A model generated the notes under the pieces. That model did no database searches. It saw nothing but the letters and a program-made list of their open reading frames with translations, and had not been told where the DNA came from. From Anthoceros angustus (Eukaryota > Streptophyta > Anthocerotopsida > Anthocerotales > Anthocerotaceae): 64,000 bases of DNA. The stretch lies in NCBI GenBank assembly GCA_010909165.1, contig VJWM01000011.1:496001-560000 (forward strand), read 5' to 3'. The number at the start of each line of letters is the position of its first letter. The first letter of the stretch is position 1. Of this stretch, positions 1 to 11,479 are shown in pieces. Both the position numbers and the translations under genes were made by a program.

Positions 1-390
1 AGCAAAGCGAGTTTAATAAAAAGGCGACCCGTTCCTTGCCCTCGACGACGCTAGCAGCGGAAGTCTTCAGCTGGTACCAGCTTTACGGTGCGGTCGGGTC
101 TGGCCCCAGGGTCGTACCCTCCTGGTTCCACACGCTTCCATAGGCACTCTCTCCTATTACGTTTACGCGCTCCTGGTGGTGCTGTCGCCCGGCCGTGAAT
201 CTTCAAGTGGGTGCAACTGCGATTGCCTCGCCCCAGCGGAGCCGGGAGCTGCACTCGTTGTTGGGTCTTGGGAGGCAGATCCTGGGGTGCTGAGTGGGTG
301 GCTCTGTGCCTCTGTATAGCTGACGGTGTGGGATTTTTTGGATTTGGGTGGATCCGGATTCTGGCAATCTTGGAATGCTTGGAGGCTCAA
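1..390. other. unassigned left edge
   Basis: No gene is recognised. The open frames here lack known motifs and codon bias. The stretch ends exactly where the duplicated kinase segment begins (391), so it is unique flank next to a duplication breakpoint. Confidence 0.5.
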
Positions 391-1444
391 GGTTGCATTT
401 GTGTGATATCTAAATCAAGACTGTCCCTTGGTGGGCTTAACTTGACCAGGTGTTGTTCAAGCAGGATGCATTTGAACCACGATTATCAGTGGAGTTCAGA
501 CGGAGGTGGATGCACTTTCGCATGTGGAGCATTTAAATCTTGTGAAGTTGATCGGATATCTTGAGGAAAATCAAGAGCGTATTCTTGTTGTGGAATTTGT
601 CAATAATGGCAATCTGCGGGAGCACCTTGACGGTGAACATGATTGGAACCCGCCTCCTGTTTTAGTTTTAAGTTTCATGCTCTCTTGTCCGGCTTGGTGC
701 ATTCCATTCGGTTTGGGTGAAACTTCTTTCTATATCTGTTCCTGATGGTATGTTCTATCTTCTTACTTGCTAGCTGTTTCTGCAGCAAGTACTGGAGGAT
801 ATTGGACATTGGCAAGCGGCTGGACATTGCTATTGATGTGGCACATGCTTTAACTTATCTTCACACCTACTCTGGTAGGACTAATATGTCAACAAACAGC
901 CTATTTCTAGTGACTGCTGGCCACATGTTGCAAAGTCATCTTACATCATAGCATTTCTGTGCAGACCGGCCTATTATTCACCGAGATGTGAAATCGTCAA
1001 ACATTCTTCTTACGGACACATACAGGGCCAAAGTAGCAGATTTTGGGTTTTCGAGGCTGGGCCTGAGGATGGTGGGGCAACTCATGTTTCCACGCAGGTT
1101 AAGGGCACAGCTGGTTACTTGGACCCTGAGTACTTGAACTCGTACCAGCTTACTCAAAAGAGTGATGTATACTCGTATGGAATCTTGCTTGTGAGATCTT
1201 CACGGGAGGCGACCCATCAGGCTGAAGAGACCTAGTGATGAGCGAGTGACCGTGAGATGGGTGAGTAAACGTTGCATGCTTGGAAATACTTGCCATCTTC
1301 AGATAGATTCTGACTGTTCTTGTCAGTCAAAACCATTTGAGGAGAGTGTTGTGTGCTTGTTGTCCTGGAGGTTGGTGACAGTCCTGAGTGTCCTGCGTTG
1401 ATCTCTAGGCATGGAAGAAAGTGAGCGATGGAATGGTGGCTGAA
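391..1444 (+). pseudogene. degraded partial copy of the CRCK-like kinase gene
   Basis: This is a direct duplicate of 3337-4396. It holds the intron 1 tail, exons 2 to 4 and the start of exon 5 of the kinase gene, but not exon 1 with the glycine-rich loop and catalytic lysine. Compared with the intact copy it has several small deletions: one base in exon 2 (near 498), one at the start of exon 3 (near 794), one in the segment just after the DFG motif (near 1057) and several around 1190-1220. These destroy the frame, while the HRD and DFG regions remain recognisable. The downstream copy keeps an open frame in all exons. It is either a dead partial duplicate or an assembly artefact; the deletion-dominated differences make the second possibility serious. 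Confidence 0.85.
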
Positions 1445-2224
1445 TGGGAGGTCTGTGACTTGGGGCGGTGCACTGCTGCTGCTGCTGGCTGCATAGTCTG
1501 TGCCAGGTTCTGGTTGAGGGCATTATGTGCTTGGCATGTGCTTTCTCTGTTGAAGCTGTTCGCCAGGGCCCGGCACGTTCCTCCATGGTCGTTGGGGGAG
1601 ATGGATTGTAGGTCAATCGGCCTCTTACGAGGCCTGCTTGTGTTGGTTTTGGGTTCTTTGGTGGTTGCAAATTTAGGCCTACTTGTGGAGGGGAAGGTTG
1701 TGGGTGGGTGTGAGCGTCTGTCTTTGTGTGAAGTATCTGAGGGGAATGTGGGAGGCGTAGTGGAGGGGTGCTGTCGTGTGCTGGTTGCTGCAAATGACAA
1801 AGGCTGCTTTTGTGCTGCTTCTCCTCAACACTGGGTTCTGTCAGCACTGGAAGTATGCAATGTGGCACTTCACACCTATGGCAGTCTGGAGTGTGCATCT
1901 ATCAAGGGTAAGATTTCTAGTGCAACGGGATTATGGACAGGCTTGTGCCTGGGCGTACAGTGTGTGATTCCGATGGGTGCTGTGTCTTTCCCTTTGGGCC
2001 CATGTGCAGCTTCCAGTCGATCGGCAATGCGGAAGTTCGGTGGGCAATATGCCAGGAGTGCGGTTCATGTGGAATCTGGATTCTCAGGACTGCCAGGCCA
2101 TGTAACAGAGCATGAAGGTGGAAGTGAGCATGCTGAAGGAGCAGGACTTGAAGATGGTGAACTATCTGATGGCTCAGGGGAGATCTTATTCGGAATTGGC
2201 GGTTGTGTCATGTTCTCATGTGCA
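1445..2224. other. unique spacer between two duplicated segments
   Basis: A long open frame (1421-2296, plus) crosses this stretch, but it begins inside the kinase fragment, ends inside the next repeat, and has no recognisable domain. I see no supported gene. Confidence 0.4.
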
Positions 2225-2930
2225 TTTTATGCCTGCTGCAAAACATATTATGTGCCTCGTCCCACCGAGCATTACAGCTTGAAACAAAGTGGGTAGTGAT
2301 GTCTCGCAGATATGACAGCAGACCGGGAAGGTGATTCGTAGCTTCCTTTGGATACTCTTGCCAATTTTGCTCTCTTTCAATCCTAATGGATGTCCAGCCT
2401 CCTGCCCCATAACTTCCGAGAGTGAACTCCTACCACGCAACTGGTCTAACCTCGCGGAAAGGTCGGAGGATCATCACTACCACCAAGTGAGTAACAGATG
2501 GAAAATGCTAGCCTGACATTGCAAGGGGCATTGCGAGACTCTGGGAAAAATATGTCGCCCAGAGTCGTGCCAATAGACCAAACGCCCATGCACATAAACT
2601 CGGTTCATAAATTATTAGAAATTATAATTTCGATCACACACCAAATACTTTGCACCTTAAATTGTACTAAAAGGTGTGGCTTAGGCCAAATGGACACTCG
2701 TTTATAAGAACGTAGTGATTAAACATCCTGAGCTTAGATCGGTACTTAGATGGGGTGCTTAAAGGGGTAGATGTTCTTGGTGCAAGTAGCTTAGGCACAC
2801 CATGGTACAAGTTGTTAAGTACCAAGTCCCATAACGGAAATCCGTCCTTAGTGGACTTCTGCCCACTATAGCGATAGAAAGTTGGGTCTTTACATAGTCT
2901 AAGCCCTTCTAGAAGTCTCGCGATTCTGTG
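2225..2930. repeat. 0.7-kb direct duplicate, copy 1 (partner 5631-6341)
   Basis: It is nearly identical to 5631-6341, with only small indels. Its right half (about 2680-2860) belongs to a wider dispersed repeat that recurs in diverged form at 49819-50003. No coding function was recognised. Confidence 0.9.
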
Positions 2931-3102
2931 AATATAATGTCGTCAAAGGGTAAGGACCATGCCATGTCAGGACAAAGGGTACAATTGTTTTCTTGTTGTC
3001 TATGTTCCCGCGCCATGTGCTGGCAAAAGATACACCTTTTTTGTCTTGTTTAGCTTCCCCGTTAGTCACCTGACGCGGATAGTGCTTCTTGGTTTGCATC
3101 AG

Positions 3103-4831
3103 GTGGCTCAAATCCCCCGAGTACGAACTTTACCATGTCTCCTGCCCGTTATGTTCCCTCTCCAACTCAACCGGACGTTGTTGCTGGAAGACACTTTACA
3201 ATGGCTGACATTATCAGAGCCACCGATAATTTCTCTCCATCCCGGAAGATAGGACAGGGTGGATTTGGACTGGTCTACCAAGGAAGGCTGCCTGATAATC
3301 AGATCGTTGCAATCAAGCGGGCAAAAAAAGTATGATGGTTGCATTTGTGTGATATCTAAATCAAGACTGTCCCTTGGTGGGCTTAACTTGACCAGGTGTT
3401 GTTCAAGCAGGATGCATTTGAACCACGATTATCGGTGGAGTTCCAGACGGAGGTGGATGCACTTTCGCATGTGGAGCATTTAAATCTTGTGAAGTTGATC
3501 GGATATCTTGAGGAAAATCAAGAGCGTATTCTTGTTGTGGAATTTGTCAATAATGGCAATCTGCGGGAGCACCTTGACGGTGAACATGATTGGAACCCGC
3601 CTCCTGTTTTAGTTTTAAGTTTCATGCTCTCTTGTCCGGCTTGGTGCATTCCATTCGGTTTGGGTGAAACTTCTTTCTATATCTGTTCCTGATGGTATGT
3701 TCTATCTTCTTACTTGCTAGCTGTTTCTGCAGCAAGTACTGGAGGGATATTGGACATTGGCAAGCGGCTGGACATTGCTATTGATGTGGCACATGCTTTA
3801 ACTTATCTTCACACCTACTCTGGTAGGACTAATATGTCAACAAACAGCCTATTTCTAGTGACTGCTGGCCACATGTTGCAAAGTCATCTTACATCATAGC
3901 ATTTCCTGTGCAGACCGGCCTATTATTCACCGAGATGTGAAATCGTCAAACATTCTTCTTACGGACACATACAGGGCCAAAGTAGCAGATTTTGGGTTTT
4001 CGAGGGCTGGGCCTGAGGATGGTGGGGCAACTCATGTTTCCACGCAGGTTAAGGGCACAGCTGGTTACTTGGACCCTGAGTACTTGAACTCGTACCAGCT
4101 TACTCAAAAGAGTGATGTATACTCGTATGGAATCTTGCTTATTGAGATCTTCACGGGGAGGCGACCCATCGAGCTGAAGAGACCTAGTGATGAGCGAGTG
4201 ACCGTGAGATGGGTGAGTAAACGTTGCATGCTTGGAAATACTTGCCATCTTCAGATAGATTCTGACTGTTCTTGTCAGTCAAAACCATTTGAGGAGAGTG
4301 TTGTGTGCTTGTTGTCCTGGAGGTTGGTGACAGTCCTGAGTGTCCTGCGTTGATCTCTAGGCATGGAAGAAAGTGAGCGATGGAATGGTGGCTGAAATTC
4401 TTGACCCGAAGCTTGAGCGAACACAACCAGCACTCATGATGGTCGAGAAGGTTGCGGAGCTCGCATTTGCATGCTCAGCTCCATCAAGGAACGACAGGCC
4501 CTTGATGGGTGACGCCGGAAAAGAGCTGTGGACTATACGATCTCAGTATCAGGCTGCAATGAAGGAATATGGACTTGCCAAAAGTGCGTCGAACGTCTCC
4601 ACGGCCTCCAGCTTCTCCAATCCTTCCTGCAAGTACCTGGCATTATCCTCACCAATTCTGCATGATGCTCTTGTATCCCTGCAGCAAGATTGGTGCATCA
4701 TGAGTAACACAACGATTCATTCATCTCAGCACTGCTCCAAACTTAGGGTCACTTGCCTCAAATCCGAGACGGACAAGCTGGTAGTACTGAGCGATGATCT
4801 GACTGGCTCCTGTCATTTGCCCTCCAGTTAG
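3103..4831 (+). CDS. CRCK-like receptor-like cytoplasmic kinase, kinase domain, 3' end chimeric
   Basis: This is a Ser/Thr protein kinase most like plant calmodulin-binding receptor-like cytoplasmic kinases (CRCK1-3). Inferred exons are 3103-3329, 3411-3579, 3733-3822, 3914-4212 and 4361 onward; all joins keep frame and use GT-AG. Visible motifs are the glycine loop [14 protein letters not shown] with the catalytic lysine, EHLNLVK, the HRDVKSSN catalytic loop, DFGF, the activation segment with [10 protein letters not shown], and DVYSYGILL. The first exon here begins at a splice acceptor, so 5' exons are missing or unrecognised. After the kinase domain the reading enters an antisense glutamate decarboxylase fragment at about 4608, so the last ~75 residues up to the stop at 4831 are probably not native. 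CRCK proteins act in calcium/calmodulin and immune signalling at or near the plasma membrane; that role is family knowledge. Confidence 0.85.
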
Positions 4832-5294
4832 AACAGCGGTCATCAAATTGAATGGACTTAAGCCTGATAATCCGAGCCTGTATGAAATGTGTGTCACAGA
4901 CGTCATACCCTTGGAGAAATTGAGCGTGAATGTAGGCTGGTCAGCTCCGGGTAGTTGACATGAAAGATGAGCTCCTCCGGAAGATCCTCCAGCTGCGCCA
5001 AAGGGCCCACCCAATTCCAGCGTACACCAGCCCATACTTGTGCCCGCTCACATTGATGCTCTTGACGAGAGGCAGGCGGAAATCCACTCCAGATCGGGAT
5101 ACAAGAAAGGAGCAATAAATCCTCCACTTGCAGCATCCACGTGAATCGGAGTGTCCCAACTGCATTCAAGTTCGAGCCGATTGCGTGAATGATATAACCA
5201 CCTGCAAGGCAGATTTTAACGACAACTGCTGGCAGCGAAGCAACTAAGGCTCACCCGGTTTCCTCGTTCTTCTTGGCCAGCAGATCGTTGAGCA
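4608..5294 (-). pseudogene. glutamate decarboxylase fragment (partner 7752-8444)
   Basis: This is a copy of the middle of the downstream decarboxylase gene: exon 4 end, intron 4, exon 5 (SGHKYG pyridoxal lysine region), intron 5, exon 6 and part of exon 7. It differs from 7752-8444 mostly by 1-3 nt deletions (for example near 4725, 4950, 4990 and 5080) that break exon 5. The left edge lies within the kinase 3' exon at a shared stretch reading roughly CCAGCTTCTCC. It is non-coding as it stands. Confidence 0.9.
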
Positions 5295-5630
5295 GTAAGA
5301 AGGCAGGTTCGGACTATCAGTATGACCTCCCCAGAAGAGGGAGCTGGCAAGCCGGAAGATAGTAATCCCTTGAGGAAGGAGTTACTCTTGTAACGATAGA
5401 TGCCGTAGGTTTCTTTTGAATGCTGCTTGATCTGGCACCTACATTCCAGTCAATATGCTTGCCAAATGTATGGTGATCAGTGCTTGTGAACCCCCCAATT
5501 CTTTTTCGTATCTATGGCCACACAATGCTGGAGAGTTTCCCGAATAACCAGCTGATAAAGCCTGCTGTAATGTATATTCTAATTGTCCGTGTTGAGTTTA
5601 TCAGTTTGGTGAGGTCACACATCCAGAACT
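5295..5630. other. spacer between the decarboxylase fragment and a repeat
   Basis: I see no gene, RNA or repeat in these 336 bases. Confidence 0.4.
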
Positions 5631-6341
5631 TTTTATGCCTGCTGCAAAACATATTATGTGCCTCGTCCCACCGAGCATTACACAGCTTGAAACAAAGTGG
5701 GTAGTGATGTCTCGCAGATATGACAGCAGACCGGGAAGGTGATTCGTAGCTTCCTTTGGATACTCTTGCCAATTTTGCTCTCTTTCAATCCTAATGGATG
5801 TCCAGCCTCCTGCCCCATAACTTCCGAGAGTGAACTCCTACCACGCAACTGGTCTAACCTCGCGGAAAGGTCGGAGGATCATCACTACCACCAAGTGAGT
5901 AACAGATGGAAAATGCTAGCCTGACATTGCAAGGGGCATTGCGAGACTCTGGGAAAAATATGTCGCCCAGAGTCGTGCCAATAGACCAAACGCCCATGCA
6001 CATAAACTCGGTTCATAAATTATTAGAAATTATAATTTCGATCACACACCAAATACTTTGCACCTTAAATTGTACTAAAAGGTGTGGCTTAGGCCAAATG
6101 GACACTCGTTTATAAGAACGTAGTGATTAAACATCCTGAGCTTAGATCGGTACTTAGATGGGGTGCTTAAAGGGAGTAGATGTTCTTGGTGCAAGTAGCT
6201 TAGGCACACCATGGTACAAGTTGTTAAGTACCAAGTCCCATAACGGAAATCCGTCCTTAGTGGACTTCTCTGCCCACTATAGCGATAGAAAGTTGGGTCT
6301 TTACATAGTCTAAGCCCTTCTAGAAGTCTCGCGATTCTGTG
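5631..6341. repeat. 0.7-kb direct duplicate, copy 2 (partner 2225-2930)
   Basis: This is the second copy of the segment at 2225-2930. With the kinase duplication (391-1444 and 3337-4396) it gives an order consistent with one larger duplication of about 3 kb, later interrupted by unrelated sequence. It also carries the dispersed repeat shared with 49819-50003. Confidence 0.9.
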
Positions 6342-7069
6342 GCAGATAAGTTGCGTGATGCTATGGCAGCATGCCATGGGTAGGGTTTGCCGATGCAAAG
6401 GCATCGAGCCTAAGCGACGTCTGCATACAAAGGACGTGTAGATATGGACATGGGCCAATGCGGCATGGGGCAGGAGCAAGACCGACAAGAAACAAGAAAC
6501 GGCTTTCAGGCTGCCGGGAGGTGAGAGAGTACATAGATCCGTCGGTGTGACTTGATAACTGCCAGATTCAAAAACGGTGTTGGATCCCACCGTTTCTAAA
6601 ACTGACCTGATGGATCGTCCCGGCCTGTTCGTCCCCAGTTTTGCCTTTGATGTGATGGATCTGGCCAGGTCTCCCCCTGGGTGAAATGAAATGGCTATGA
6701 AATGGAATGGCTATGAAAGTGGTCGTGGGCAGAGCTGCCAACCGGTCAAGGGGGGCAGTTACTATGTACATAAACATTTTCTTCAACACCGTCTGTACGC
6801 AATTTGGGTCAAATGGTAAGTGGAGGCAGTTACGGTGTAAATAGTTTCTTCAACTTCCCAATGCCCACGCTGGTGGACGAACACGCGTGAAGCTTGCATC
6901 TGGTTGTCCTGGTACACAGGTGGGTGGAACAACAAGTTTGATATGACATCACCATTACAGTACATGCTGCACTGCTGTCAGGGTGGTGGAAATTGTCTGG
7001 GTGGTGCAGTAATTAGACACTCAAAACGACCTGATCACATACATGAGTATCCCTGAGCCAGGCTGTGGA
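6342..7069. other. intergenic, downstream of the glutamate decarboxylase gene
   Basis: The stretch lies 3' of the minus-strand decarboxylase. Apart from short local repeats of the ATGAAATGGCT type near 6690-6715, nothing is recognised. Confidence 0.4.
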
Positions 7070-9405
7070 TCAGCAAACTCCGTTGGTTTTATGGAGAGCG
7101 TGCTTCTTCCAGACCTTGAATGCTCGCTGGGAACTGAGAAGCTGATCGAAGACCGAGACGGGCTTCACTTTTTCTTCCACAGCAGCAGAGTCGCTGGGTT
7201 GTAGCTTCCTCTCCACTACAGGTGCTGACTTTTCCAGATACTCCAGAGTCTTCAGGATGTCGCCCACAAGTCTGTCCACAAACTGCCGGCTGAAGTCCTC
7301 TCTCACCACTGCACGCAGCAGACTGTGATGACACCAAGGGAATGTGGAATGCAGGGAGGGTGAGAGCAACCTGTTGCTGCTGTATCGACCAGCTTGACCG
7401 CGCAATTGAAGCGGCGATGTCACCGTAACTGCAAGCTAGGTGGTTCGAGCTCAACACCTCACAGCGAGCCTCTCGGCCAATACCATCTGCACAGCGTGGC
7501 CATGGAACGCAACCAGATCGTTAATGCGGGGGTCGCTCCTGCGCGTGAATCGAGCCACGTGTGAGGATGCACAGTCCGAAGCAACTTCAGACTCACTTCC
7601 TGAGCATCTGGGGCCATGGTGTAAGCTGGAAGGATCCAGCCATACATTCGCAGGTGGTCGGATATCTGGTATTCGTTAAATCTGCTCTTATCCTTCAGGG
7701 CGAAGGCTACAAGAGGGACTCCAACGGGCTTGGATAGGATGTCAAATCTTCCCAGCTTCTCCAATCCTTCCCGCAAGTACCTGGCATTATCCTTGCAATT
7801 CTGCATGATGCTCTTGTATCCCTGCAGCAAGATTGGTGCATCATGAGTAACACAACGATTCATTCATCTCCAGCACTGCTCCAAACTTAGGGTCACTTGC
7901 CTCAAATCCGAGACGGACAAGCTGGTAGTACTGAGCGATGATCTGACTGGCTCCTGTCATTTGCCCTCCAGTTAGAACAGCGGTCATCAAATTGAATGGA
8001 CTTAAGCCTGATAATCCGAGCCTGTATGAAATGTGTGTCACAGACGTCATACCCTTGGAGAAATTGAGCGTGAATGTAGGCTGGTCAGCTCCGAGGTAGT
8101 TGACATGAAAGATGAGCTCCTCCGGAAGATCCTCCCGGCTGCGCCAAAGGGCCCACCCAATTCCAGCGTACACCAGCCCATACTTGTGCCCGCTCACATT
8201 GATGCTCTTGACGAGAGGCAGGCGGAAATCCCACTCCAGATCGGGATACAAGAAAGGAGCAATAAATCCTCCACTTGCAGCATCCACGTGAATCGGAGTG
8301 TCCCAACTGCATTCAAGTTCGAGCCGATTGCGTGAATGATACTCCAACCACCTGCAAGGCAGATTTTAACGACAACTGCTGGCAGCGAAGCAACTAAGGC
8401 TCACCCGGTTTCCTCGTTCTTCTTGGCCAGCAGATCGTTGAGCAACTTCACATCCTCAAACTCGCCATTGTAAGTTGAGCCTAGGATAGCGCACACACAG
8501 ATGGTGTTCTCATCCACCAATTCCACCGCCTGAACTGGATCCATTACGTAGAAGTCCTTTTTGAGCTTCACGTCCTTCAAGTCCACCTCGAAGTAGCGGG
8601 CAAATTTCTCCCAGCACACCTGTCACCTTCAATGTGTTGGATCACAGCCCAGCTGACAGCCATTATCAGCGAGCTAACCTCGATGCTTACCTGCACATTG
8701 GCTCCAGTCACAATGTTGGGCTTGTCAAACGGTTTCCCCTCTGCTTTGCGCTTGTTCTGCCACTTCCTCTTGAAAGCCAGCCCAGCGAGCATGATGGCTT
8801 CGGACGATCCCACCGTCCCCACCCCGACCGCCTGCTCGTTCTCCCCCACCGGAGCATTAAAGAGGCGGGCTATCATGTTAACACACCGATCCTGCCAAGG
8901 CGAGCAGGCAGCGAGTGAGGCAAAGCAGGCACGATCATATGGAGAATCCTGAAGCCGGCACCAAATCCCAGATCGGCTGTCACCTGCATTTCCGTTGTGA
9001 CAGGATACTCGTCCATGTCGATATAGTTCTTGTTGAGCGAGTCCTGAATGAGCTTGTCGCACTCAGGCTCCATCCACGTGGTGACAAAGGACGCCAGATT
9101 GAGCCTCGGATTACCGTCCAGCATAAGCTCATCCTTGATGACCTGGTGGGCAGCCTCCTTAGGAATCCCCTCCCGCAGCATAGCATACCTGCACGATCAC
9201 AATTCCAGCAGCAAGCAGTGCAGGATACTCAGCAATCAGGAAAACCCACAACAACATTGAATGCAGCAATGGAAGAAGTAAGATCTTACTTGGGAAGCCC
9301 AACGGTAACATAGCGGGACCCAAAGAGGCAGCTGTGCGGATCTACTCCCGCAACCTCTTGCTCCAAGGTTTCGGCCGGAACCGTGGTGGTTTGAGCGAGC
9401 ACCAT
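7070..9405 (-). CDS. GAD: glutamate decarboxylase, plant calmodulin-binding type
   Basis: This pyridoxal-phosphate enzyme turns L-glutamate into GABA plus CO2 in the cytosol. Exons read 9405-9290, 9188-8984, 8891-8691, 8619-8405, 8306-8053, 7953-7901, 7821-7597 and 7322-7070, about 507 residues, the normal plant size. Visible features are the N-terminal MVLAQ, the family stretch [35 protein letters not shown] with the Schiff-base lysine, and a C-terminal tail containing FKVWKKH, the expected calmodulin-binding site that links activity to calcium and pH. Intron 6 (7900-7822) is a GC-AG intron with an ideal AG|GCAAGT donor. One problem remains: the last junction (GAA|GTGAGT to CAG|TCTGCTG) is out of frame by two bases, although the protein on both sides aligns to the family. 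A small deletion in the sequence or an unusual junction must explain this. Confidence 0.93.
7315..7598 (-). repeat. last GAD intron, duplicated as the 5'-leader intron (9554-9841)
   Basis: This 284-base segment is the last intron of GAD with only two exon bases on the donor side and about eight on the acceptor side. It recurs almost unchanged at 9554-9841. The edges coincide with GTGAGT and CACAG splice sites in both copies. Confidence 0.85.
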
Positions 9406-9553
9406 GGCTGCTGCTCAGGAGCTCTAAGGGGACCCTTAGGCGCTTAGGCGGTGCTGGAAAAAGGAAGGGGAGAGACGGAGAAGATGATGAAATCCTCTCT
9501 CAGACTCTCTGCTTCGGCATCTCAAGGCAGCAGCAGCACCAGCACCAGCACCA

Positions 9554-9841
9554 GCAGCAGACTGTGATGACACCAAGGGAATGTGGAATGCAGGGAGGGG
9601 TGAGAGCAACCTGTTGCTGCTGTATCGACCAGCTTGACCGCGCAATTGAAGCGGCGATGTCACCGTAACTGCAAGCTAGGTGGTTCGAGCTCAACACCTC
9701 ACAGCGAGCCTCTCGGCCAATACCATCTGCACAGCGTGGCCATGGAACGCAACCAGATCGTTAATGCGGGGGTCGCTCCTGCGCGTGAATCGAGCCACGT
9801 GTGAGGATGCACGGCAGTCCGAAGCAACTTCAGACTCACTT
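9554..9841 (-). repeat. copy of the GAD last intron in the GAD 5' leader
   Basis: On the minus strand this reads AAA|GTGAGT ... CACAG|TCTGCTGC and lies about 150 bases upstream of the GAD start codon. It therefore looks like a 5'-UTR intron followed by leader sequence with CTG-rich repeats. Homology to 7315-7598 stops two bases beyond the donor. Confidence 0.8.
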
Positions 9842-10067
9842 TGTGGCCGCCACCAAAGTGCCCACAAAACACCGTCTAAACATGACTTAACCAAAGCCTC
9901 TTCACGATGAGCCTGCACAAACACACAAACACACAAACACAACGTCAGGGAAGCCTTCAGTCCTAAATTTCCCTGGCTTTTCTGTATCACAAACTAGTCC
10001 ATGTAGTTCCAAAAATGGAGGGGTCGCAACTTCCTCATATCGTCTTGCAAGGATGAACATCCTCTCG

Positions 10068-10682
10068 ATTTTATTCTTGCACCTCGCTCCCTTGGACGAT
10101 GTGGGGGCTTGTGATTCTGAAAAGTCTTTGGACTCCAATAGAACTGTTTCTCCTCCAACGAAAGGTGCAGGTCCAAGCATGATATCCGAAGCCATAGGAA
10201 AAAAGGAGAAAGGTGCTGCTCCTGTGTGCTGAAAGCCGTACCAACTATGTATGCCATGGCAACACTGGAGCCAAAGCGAGAGGTGGTACAAAAGCGAGTT
10301 TGCCCAAAAATGTGTGCAGCGTAGCAGCACTCCTATTATCAATTACGTGTCGGCCTTCCAAGCGGATGGAAGATGCGGCTCCAGGGCAATGAACAAAGAA
10401 ATACATAGGAAATAATCTGCAGGCAAATTGCGATGCAGGCCCGAGATGCATTGGCTGAAGTGAGTCCTTGCAACCGAGGTGTGGAGGTGAGCTCTCGGCC
10501 TCCTGGCTCCAGCCCGCTCCCTAGCCCTCTCGGACCCCAGCCTTGCGGCGTCCTTGCCTCAGTCCGAGCCCGAGGCCTGCCGCCCTCCCCGTGCCCGCTG
10601 GGCCTCCCGGCCTCGGCCAAAGGCCGCACCCGCGCGCCCTCTATTATCACATTCAACTCTCTACCCATGGCTTCCTCACGAC
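10068..10682 (+). repeat. repeat module X, copy 1
   Basis: This module recurs at 16147-16728 and within 17688-19187. Its left part holds a single copy of the unit that forms the tandem array at 17718-18650. Its right part is GC-rich (10490-10640). One plus-strand frame near 10100-10230 reads coding-like with few stops, but no family is recognised. Copy 2 is shortened by many 1-4 nt deletions. Confidence 0.85.
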
Positions 10683-11479
10683 TGCATCACGATCCACAGC
10701 TCGTCCGATGCCGTATCTTCGGGGGCCCTTTCTAGAGCTGCACGAGGGAGGTATGTGTTAGGATATACCTTCGCCGATATGAATAATGTACCCGTCATCG
10801 CGGACCGTCTAGCTACGCAGGACGGTATTCCACATTGCATCTGGTAGCACATCAACAGATGCATATACATGCGACAACCGACTTTCTTTTAAGTCAAAGT
10901 CCGTCGATACCGACGTTCTACAGTCCATCGGCTAGGACACGGAGAAACTCGACCCTTCTTTCTTTGTCTACCCACAACCCTTTGTCTTTCTAGACTCCCA
11001 TCACCGACAAGGTGAAGGGTAGACAAAGAATGAATCAAAAAAAAATTTTAGAGACTTTGTTTAAAAATAAATTAATATTCCTTGAAAACTATCCTCTGAG
11101 TCTCAATTCGAGCTCGTCCACCATTCTTCTTAGATTTCGAAGTGTCATGAGCCCGCAATTGGTTTGCATCCGTCTCGTACTAATGTGTGAAGAGGTATGT
11201 GTGGTTCTAGCCTATGCGTGCAGCTCAAGCTAGTGTTAATGTGTGGCCTTTACGGGCAATAACTTTGGTAAGTCCGTGTGGCCTTTACGGACAATAAGTC
11301 TGCTGATTCTGAGGCTAGCAAGGAAATTTTGGAGGATAGGAGTCATGCAAAGGTCAAGTTATTTGTTCTTTTCTTTGAGAAGGTATGTGACCATCCATTT
11401 TGCCCCATTGTAGCTTGAGCGATATCACCATCAACAAGTTTAATTCTCCAACCATGATCAACTACTGTCACACTTTGAA
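10683..11479. other. gene-free spacer
   Basis: Apart from a short direct repeat (GTGTGGCCTTTACGG at about 11243 and 11277), I see nothing definable. Confidence 0.4.

Noticed and set aside
1421-2296. 291-codon plus-strand frame
   Set aside because: It starts inside a kinase exon copy and ends in a non-coding repeat, and has no recognisable motif.
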